Assembly (NCBI GenBank): GCA_035293805.1
Contig: DATGMD010000096.1
Span: 1 to 62,626 of the forward strand
Reading direction: 5' to 3'
Source of the DNA: JAJPHF01 sp035293805
Lineage (GTDB): Bacteria > Chloroflexota > UBA6077 > JAJPHF01
Length of the DNA stretch: 62,626 nt
In this document: positions 58,591 through 62,626 of the stretch, one piece after another
How the letters are laid out: every line of letters begins with the position of its first letter
Position numbering within the stretch: the stretch's first letter is position 1
The notes under the pieces: generated by a model
Databases searched by the model: none
Told to the model about the DNA's origin: nothing
What the model saw: only the letters and a program-made list of their open reading frames with translations
Translations under genes and position numbers: made by a program

Positions 58591-59661
58591 CTACTGGATA
58601 AGCCCCAGCTCGCGGGCGACCTCTTCCGCGATGCTGCCGTCGGCCACGTCTTCATAGCGCACGTCGGCGCCGATGCGGCCCTCGTCGCGGACGGCCTGCA
58701 AGATGTTGTCGATGCCCTCGCGCGTCACGAGCCCCTTGCCCTGGTAGGTGGGCACCAGCTCCTCGTACGTGCCCTGCGCGACGGCGCGATCCGTGTTGAG
58801 CGTGGTCTGAATCATGGTGATCGCGTCGTCGGGCTGCTGCAGCACCCATTGCTGCGCCTGCTCCAGCGCGCGCACGACGCGCCGCACCTCGTCGCGGTCC
58901 TGGGTGAGCTTCTGCACGGTGGCGCTCAGCCCGCCCTGCGGCATCTGCACGAGGGCGGCGACGTCCACTAGCGGCGTGAATCCCTCCTGCCGCACCGTGA
59001 GCGAGAACGGGGCGCCCAAGGGGGCCGCGTCGATCACGCCGCTGCGCAGCGACTCGGTGATGAGCGCGTCGCCTTCAAGCTGGGTCACCGTGACGTCTCG
59101 CCCCATTTCCAGCCCGTAGTGTTTGAGGGCCATCCCGGTCACCACGGCGGCCGTGCCGCCGATGGCCGGCACCCCGATGCGCTTGCCCCGTAGCTCGTCC
59201 ACGGTGCGAATGTCGGGACGGGCGAAGACGGTATAGGCTGGACTGGAGGCGGTGACCCAGACGGCGCGCAGGGGAAGGCCCAAGGCGGTGGCGGCCACCG
59301 AGGCCGGGCCGACGCCGCCCACGTAGTGGATCTCGCCGGACGCCACGGCTGCCATCGCGCGGTCCGAGGTGAGCAGCAGCGTCTCGACGTCGAGGCCGTT
59401 GCGCTCGAAGAAGCCGCCGTCCCGGGCGGCGAAGATCGGCAGCGACGCGACGCTGGAGGACGGGTAGGTCAGCTTGAGCTGGGGCCGCGGCGCGGGCGTG
59501 GTCGCGGCCGGCGCCGTGGGCTGCGCGCCAGCACCGCCGTCGGGCTGGGCCGGCTGGGAAGCGCGGGCGGGCGCCGGCGGCGCGGCGTCGGGGCGACAGG
59601 CGGTCAGCGCGAGTGCCCCAACGAGCGCCACCAGCCAGAGACGCATCCGAGCGAAACGCAT
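58591..59661 (-). CDS. ABC-type solute-binding lipoprotein, NMT1/THI5-like
   Basis: A 356-residue protein, ATG with AAGGA upstream. Lipobox ALTAC (Cys near residue 22), then a Pro/Ala/Gln linker. 'PQLKLTYPSSSVASLPIFAA', RDGGFFERNGLDVETLLLTS, VASGEIHYVGGVGPASVAATALG, LRGKRIGVPAIGGTAAVVTGMAL, LRSGVIDAAPLGAPFSLTV follow the family. It probably delivers the substrate of the downstream HyuB. Its own promoter (59761-59789) would drive both genes; expected membrane subunits are absent. Confidence 0.88.
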   Translation of the reverse strand: MRFARMRLWLVALVGALALTACRPDAAPPAPARASQPAQPDGGAGAQPTAPAATTPAPRPQLKLTYPSSSVASLPIFAARDGGFFERNGLDVETLLLTSDRAMAAVASGEIHYVGGVGPASVAATALGLPLRAVWVTASSPAYTVFARPDIRTVDELRGKRIGVPAIGGTAAVVTGMALKHYGLEMGRDVTVTQLEGDALITESLRSGVIDAAPLGAPFSLTVRQEGFTPLVDVAALVQMPQGGLSATVQKLTQDRDEVRRVVRALEQAQQWVLQQPDDAITMIQTTLNTDRAVAQGTYEELVPTYQGKGLVTREGIDNILQAVRDEGRIGADVRYEDVADGSIAEEVARELGLIQ

Positions 59662-59760
59662 GGCCGGTCCTTTGGGTCATGGGAGCGGACGGCGGCAGCG
59701 GTCCGGCCACGCGGGCGGCGCCCGCCGCGGGCTGAGTAGCTGGCCCGCTCGATTCGCTTC

Positions 59761-59789
59761 ACTATACGGGCGACCGTGGCCCGGTTCAA
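59761..59789 (-). promoter_or_regulatory. Near-consensus promoter of the binding-protein/HyuB operon
   Basis: On the minus strand TTGAAC, a 17-base spacer, then TATAGT, 100 bases before ATG 59661. The 339-base gap to the divergent gene at 60001 shows no other clear signal. Confidence 0.6.
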
Positions 59790-60000
59790 TTACCGGCGCA
59801 CCGGCCCGGGAGGCCGGCCGAGCGAATCCGGGCGGGCCACTGAACATTTACTGAAAGGACCGGCCGGCCGGCGCGTGCCGCGGGTACACTGACAGTGCGC
59901 CGCGCGCCGGCCGGTCCATCCGTCCGCTCGCGCTCGACTCCCGTGGGGCGCTTGGAAATTGCGGGCCGCGCGTTGGTAGTCGTCAGTGGAGGGAAGGCCA

Positions 60001-60501
60001 ATGCAGCGTCTGAAGCGGTGGACCGTTTGGCGGGGCATGCTCATCCTGGCGGCGCTGGTATGGGGCTGGGCGGCGAGCCCGGCGGCCTATGCCTGGCCGG
60101 GCGTGGTGGAGGGCCGGCCCACGATGTTCCAGCCCGGCGCGCGAGGTGGCTACTATATTTGGCACAACGAGGACGAGGACACGCACTGGCACATCGAAAC
60201 GACCGACCGTCCCGGCTTCAATCACCTGTACACGGGGGCGATCCGGACCGACGGCACGTTCGTCAACGTGTCGGGAGTGCAGTCCGAGGGCGACGACTGG
60301 GTGCGGCAGGAAGGGAACGGCGTGCTGCGCTTCCACTTCCACACGTTCTCGGGGATCGATGGGGTGCGCTTCAGCATCGACGGCGGCTCGACCCTGGCGA
60401 TGAACCTGTTCCGCGACGACGCCCCGGTCGCGCTGGACCGTATCTATCTCGGTCGGGACGGCAGCCACCCCCGCAGCAATCCTGTCCGCTTCAACCGCTG
60501 A
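60001..60501 (+). CDS. Secreted protein of unknown function, beta-rich
   Basis: A 166-residue protein, ATG 60001 with GGAGGGAAGG just upstream. Residues 1-31 are a signal peptide (MLILAALVWGWAASPAAYA). The mature part is rich in beta-strand and His/aromatic residues: 'YYIWHNEDEDTHWHIETTDR', LYTGAIRTDGTFVNVSGVQSEGDDW, LRFHFHTFSGIDGVRFSIDGG, and ends IYLGRDGSHPRSNPVRF. The spacing suggests a single jelly-roll or beta-sandwich domain, possibly ligand- or metal-binding. I do not recognise the family with certainty. A strong terminator follows. Confidence 0.7.
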   Translation: MQRLKRWTVWRGMLILAALVWGWAASPAAYAWPGVVEGRPTMFQPGARGGYYIWHNEDEDTHWHIETTDRPGFNHLYTGAIRTDGTFVNVSGVQSEGDDWVRQEGNGVLRFHFHTFSGIDGVRFSIDGGSTLAMNLFRDDAPVALDRIYLGRDGSHPRSNPVRFNR

Positions 60502-60521
60502 GCGCGGCGAGCCTAGCCCCC

Positions 60522-60564
60522 AGCAGGCCAAGGGGCATCCCCGAGGGATGCTCCTTGGCCTGCT
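60522..60564 (+). terminator. Terminator hairpin
   Basis: AGCAGGCCAAGGGGCATCCC (60522-60541) pairs with 60545-60564 with one G-T pair, 3-base loop, 21 bases after the stop. Confidence 0.65.
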
Positions 60565-60662
60565 AGCGCTGGGCCGGAGACGGACCCGGCGCGCGCCACG
60601 TTGCGTCCGGCCCCGCGGCGAGGGTAGAACACTGCCCCGGCAATCGGCCGCTGGCAGGAGCG

Positions 60663-62024
60663 ATGTCCGAAACACCCCGTCCGTCCTGGTCCGAGCAGCA
60701 GCGCGCGGCCCCGGCGGGGCGGGTGGGAGCGCCGCCGGCCTGGGCGGCGGCCGCCCGCGACCGCTACGCTGGCCCGCGCGGACGCGGCCTCACGGTGCGC
60801 CGCGGGGCTGCTCCGGCGCGCTTCCCTCGCTGGCGGGCGCTCTGGTGTCTGGCGCTGCTCCTCGGCGTGCTGCCGGGCTTCGTGGCGATTCGGGCGCTGT
60901 CCCACACGACGCTTGGCTCGGCGCTCGCGGGCGCCCGGGGCTGGGACGGGAGCGGCGCGCTGGTGCGCAAGCCGCCGACGCTGGACGCGTTCTGGGACGG
61001 GCAGGCCAGCTGGCGGCTGGACACGCCGGACGTCGGGTTGCCGATGGGGGAGTCCGATACGCTTGTCGGGCCGGATGGCCAGCTCTGGTCCTACCTGCAT
61101 GCGAGCTTCCAGTCGGCGGGTATCCGCGACGAGTGGGGGGCGCCGGTACCCTTTCCGGGGTGCGTCACCCTGTGGAAGAGCGCGGACGGCGGTCGCCATT
61201 TCACGCTCACGCGGCCGACGTGCCTGATCGACTGCCTGGCCCGCCCCTGCGACTCCACTACCGATCACGTGGACCAGCAGCAATACCCCCGCGTGGCCCG
61301 CGACGCGCGCGGCGGCTTCCTGATGGTGTACGAATGGCGGGGCTGGAACTTCCTGCGCACGTCTGCCGATGGCTTGCACTGGTCGGCGGCCGTACACGTC
61401 GGGAACACCCGGCAGTGGAACAAGTCGTATGCGCCCTGCCAAGCGACCGAAGCTATCGGGCCGCACCCCTACGTGGCCCCGGCGGATGACTACCAGTGCT
61501 CGGTCGGCGGGCCGCCGGGCATCTTCGTCGCGGACGACACGCTGTACGTCTTCGTTGGCCTAGGCAAGAACCCGGGCCACATGGGCTGCTATACGGGTCC
61601 GATAGCGGCGGGGGCGGCCGGGCTGCGCCGCTGCCAGACCGAGCCGCTGTTCAGCGGCGCGCCGACGTACGGCCCCCGTGACGTGAGCGGGCCCGGCGCC
61701 AATTCGTACTTCGACTTCCGCACGATCTCCGCGGCCGACGTGCTGCGCGTCGGCGAGCGGTACTACATGGCCTACGAAGGCGTGCGGGGGCCGAGCAAGG
61801 CCGGCAGCGGGGACGACCAGTTCAACCTGGGGTTCGCGCGCAGCACGGGCGCGCGCCTCGACGGCGCCTGGGAGAAATACCCGGGCAACCCCGTGTTGAT
61901 GGACGCGCCTGGCAACGTGGGGGTCGGCCACGCGGACCTGCTGGTGCTCGACGGCACGACCTACCTGTACACGGCGACCGCGAACCACACGCGTGGCCGG
62001 TACGTGCTGGACTGGCGGCCGTAG
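60663..62024 (+). CDS. Membrane-anchored beta-propeller protein (sialidase/glycosidase-like fold)
   Basis: A 453-residue protein. A 55-residue Arg/Pro-rich cytoplasmic N-terminus is followed by one membrane helix (about 57-78, ALWCLALLLGVLPGFVAIRA) and a large outside domain. The domain shows repeated blade motifs: 'CVTLWKSADGGRHFTLTRPT' (Asp-box-like SxDGGxxF), FLRTSADGLHWSAAVHVG, DTLYVFVGLGKNPGHMGCY, LRVGERYYMAYEGVRG and DLLVLDGTTYLYTA. These suit a five- or six-bladed sialidase or GH43/GH130-like propeller. Catalytic residues are not evident. Six or more Cys may form disulfides. The AGGAG is only 2 bases from ATG, so the start is uncertain. Confidence 0.65.
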   Translation: MSETPRPSWSEQQRAAPAGRVGAPPAWAAAARDRYAGPRGRGLTVRRGAAPARFPRWRALWCLALLLGVLPGFVAIRALSHTTLGSALAGARGWDGSGALVRKPPTLDAFWDGQASWRLDTPDVGLPMGESDTLVGPDGQLWSYLHASFQSAGIRDEWGAPVPFPGCVTLWKSADGGRHFTLTRPTCLIDCLARPCDSTTDHVDQQQYPRVARDARGGFLMVYEWRGWNFLRTSADGLHWSAAVHVGNTRQWNKSYAPCQATEAIGPHPYVAPADDYQCSVGGPPGIFVADDTLYVFVGLGKNPGHMGCYTGPIAAGAAGLRRCQTEPLFSGAPTYGPRDVSGPGANSYFDFRTISAADVLRVGERYYMAYEGVRGPSKAGSGDDQFNLGFARSTGARLDGAWEKYPGNPVLMDAPGNVGVGHADLLVLDGTTYLYTATANHTRGRYVLDWRP

Positions 62025-62152
62025 GGGCGTGAACGCGCCGCCCCAGCCTTCCGCTGGCACCAGCTCGCGGTGATCGGCGGGCGGCGCGCGAGGTGTCGAT
62101 ACTGAGGGGCGCAGCGTGGCGCGGCCGCGGCGGCCTCGCGGGCGGAGGGGGC

Positions 62153-62506
62153 GTGAGACGCGGCCGGTGGTACTACGGCTGGACGGTGATCGGCGTGGCG
62201 TTCGTCACGACGGGTGTCACGCTGGGGACGCACGCGGCGTTCGGCGTGCTGCTGGTCGCGCTGGTGGACGCGCTCGGCTGGGGGCGGAGCGTCGTGGCGG
62301 GCGCGATCTCGCTGACGGCGGTGCTGTGGACGCCGAGCGCGGCGCCGATGGGGGCGCACTGCGGCGGGATGGGTCGGACCGCGCCGCTGAGCGCGCGGGA
62401 CCCGGCCACGGCGCTGCAGTCTACGCCGCCGGCGCGCATAGCAGAGCACGGCCCCGGGGGCAAGCCCCCGGGGCCATGTACTCGGAGCCGCCCGCGGGCT
62501 AGCTGA
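62153..62506 (+). pseudogene. Truncated major facilitator superfamily transporter
   Basis: From GTG 62153 (GGAGGGG just upstream) the frame reads 'WYYGWTVIGVAFVTTGVTLG' and THAAFGVLLVALVDALGWGRSVVAGAISL, the first two helices of an MFS permease of the oxalate/monocarboxylate type. At about residue 60 the similarity ends (SAAPMGAHCGGMG), and the remainder is unrelated low-complexity sequence running through the terminator hairpin at 62450-62475. Ten helices are missing, so it cannot be a working transporter. Confidence 0.7.
62450..62475 (-). terminator. Terminator hairpin of the gene at the window end
   Basis: GGCCCCGGGGGC-AA-GCCCCCGGGGCC, 12 perfect pairs, 23 bases past the minus-strand stop at 62499. 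Confidence 0.6.
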
Positions 62507-62626
62507 ACGTCACCGTGGCGGTGCGGCAGAGGTTGACGCCCGAATCGACCGTGCTCGTGCCGTCCGCCGCCACAATCCGCAGATCGAACAGGCACGTCCC
62601 GCCCGCCTGCTCCTCCGTAAAGTGCA
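62499..62626 (-). CDS. Hypothetical protein, C-terminal 41 residues (truncated by window edge)
   Basis: A minus-strand frame enters from the right edge and ends at TAG (62499-62501). The visible tail reads HFTEEQAGGTCLFDLRIVAA, then DGTSTVDSGVNLCRTATVTFS. It is strand-rich with two Cys, as in the last strands of a secreted beta-sandwich domain. The family cannot be decided from this piece. A hairpin terminator follows. Confidence 0.5.
   Translation of the reverse strand, partial: HFTEEQAGGTCLFDLRIVAADGTSTVDSGVNLCRTATVTFS

Overview
The window is very G+C-rich DNA from a free-living bacterium. The gene content is typical of an aerobic, heterotrophic soil or water organism. It includes many solute-binding lipoproteins with long Ala/Pro-rich linkers after the lipobox, class III CoA-transferases, N-methylhydantoinase B-type enzymes, amidohydrolases, a UbiD-type decarboxylase, a Rieske oxygenase, and dispersed G+C-rich palindromic repeats. 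This combination most resembles uncultured or soil Chloroflexota. That placement is inferred from style and content only, because no rRNA, tRNA or other phylogenetic marker lies in the window. I saw no CRISPR array, transposase, integrase or phage gene.

Layout. 1-9.7 kb: end of an amidohydrolase, an acetyltransferase, a membrane protein, then a catabolic block (cyclase-type hydrolase, VOC protein, class III CoA-transferase, nitroreductase) and an opposing translationally coupled pair (CoA-transferase then HMG-CoA-lyase-like protein). 9.9-15.3 kb: a secreted small protein, a GT4 glycosyltransferase and a lower-G+C membrane glycosyltransferase-like protein. The last is bracketed by an intact gene for a beta-sandwich protein and a broken copy of that gene's 3' end. 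15.4-19.5 kb: class II aldolase-LacI regulator operon with a promoter and tandem LacI-type operators, then a PqqC/CADD-like di-metal oxidase and a binding protein. 20.5-28.2 kb: hydantoinase B, three regulators or remnants, two binding proteins, a ferritin-like protein and an amidohydrolase. 28.5-35.2 kb: cation/proton antiporter with a divergent regulator, alpha/beta hydrolase, binding protein, VOC protein, UbiD decarboxylase. 35.2-42 kb: TAXI-type binding protein, a basic repeat protein, a lipid kinase, an antitoxin with a broken VapC toxin, a fused double ABC permease and small proteins. 42.4-48 kb: a signalling operon (hybrid histidine kinase, single-domain receiver, receiver-adenylate cyclase). 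48.2-54.5 kb: a block bounded by two long inverted repeats of about 0.5 kb and holding a Rieske oxygenase, a 31-residue microprotein, a dead binding-protein gene, a DUF1989 protein, a Pro-rich secreted protein and a MOSC protein. 54.7-62.6 kb: a membrane protein, two binding proteins flanking a second hydantoinase B, secreted proteins, a truncated MFS gene and a partial gene.

How it works together. Binding proteins appear to capture small organic molecules. They sit beside enzymes that would open lactam rings (HyuB), oxidise (di-metal oxidases, Rieske), decarboxylate (UbiD), activate with CoA (CaiB type) or cleave C-C bonds (HMG-CoA-lyase-like). Almost no ABC permease or ATPase genes accompany them, so membrane components must be encoded elsewhere or shared. 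Genome decay and repeat activity are conspicuous. At least five broken genes are visible, and palindromic repeats have been absorbed in frame into a histidine kinase, a hydantoinase and probably a VOC/CoA-transferase junction.
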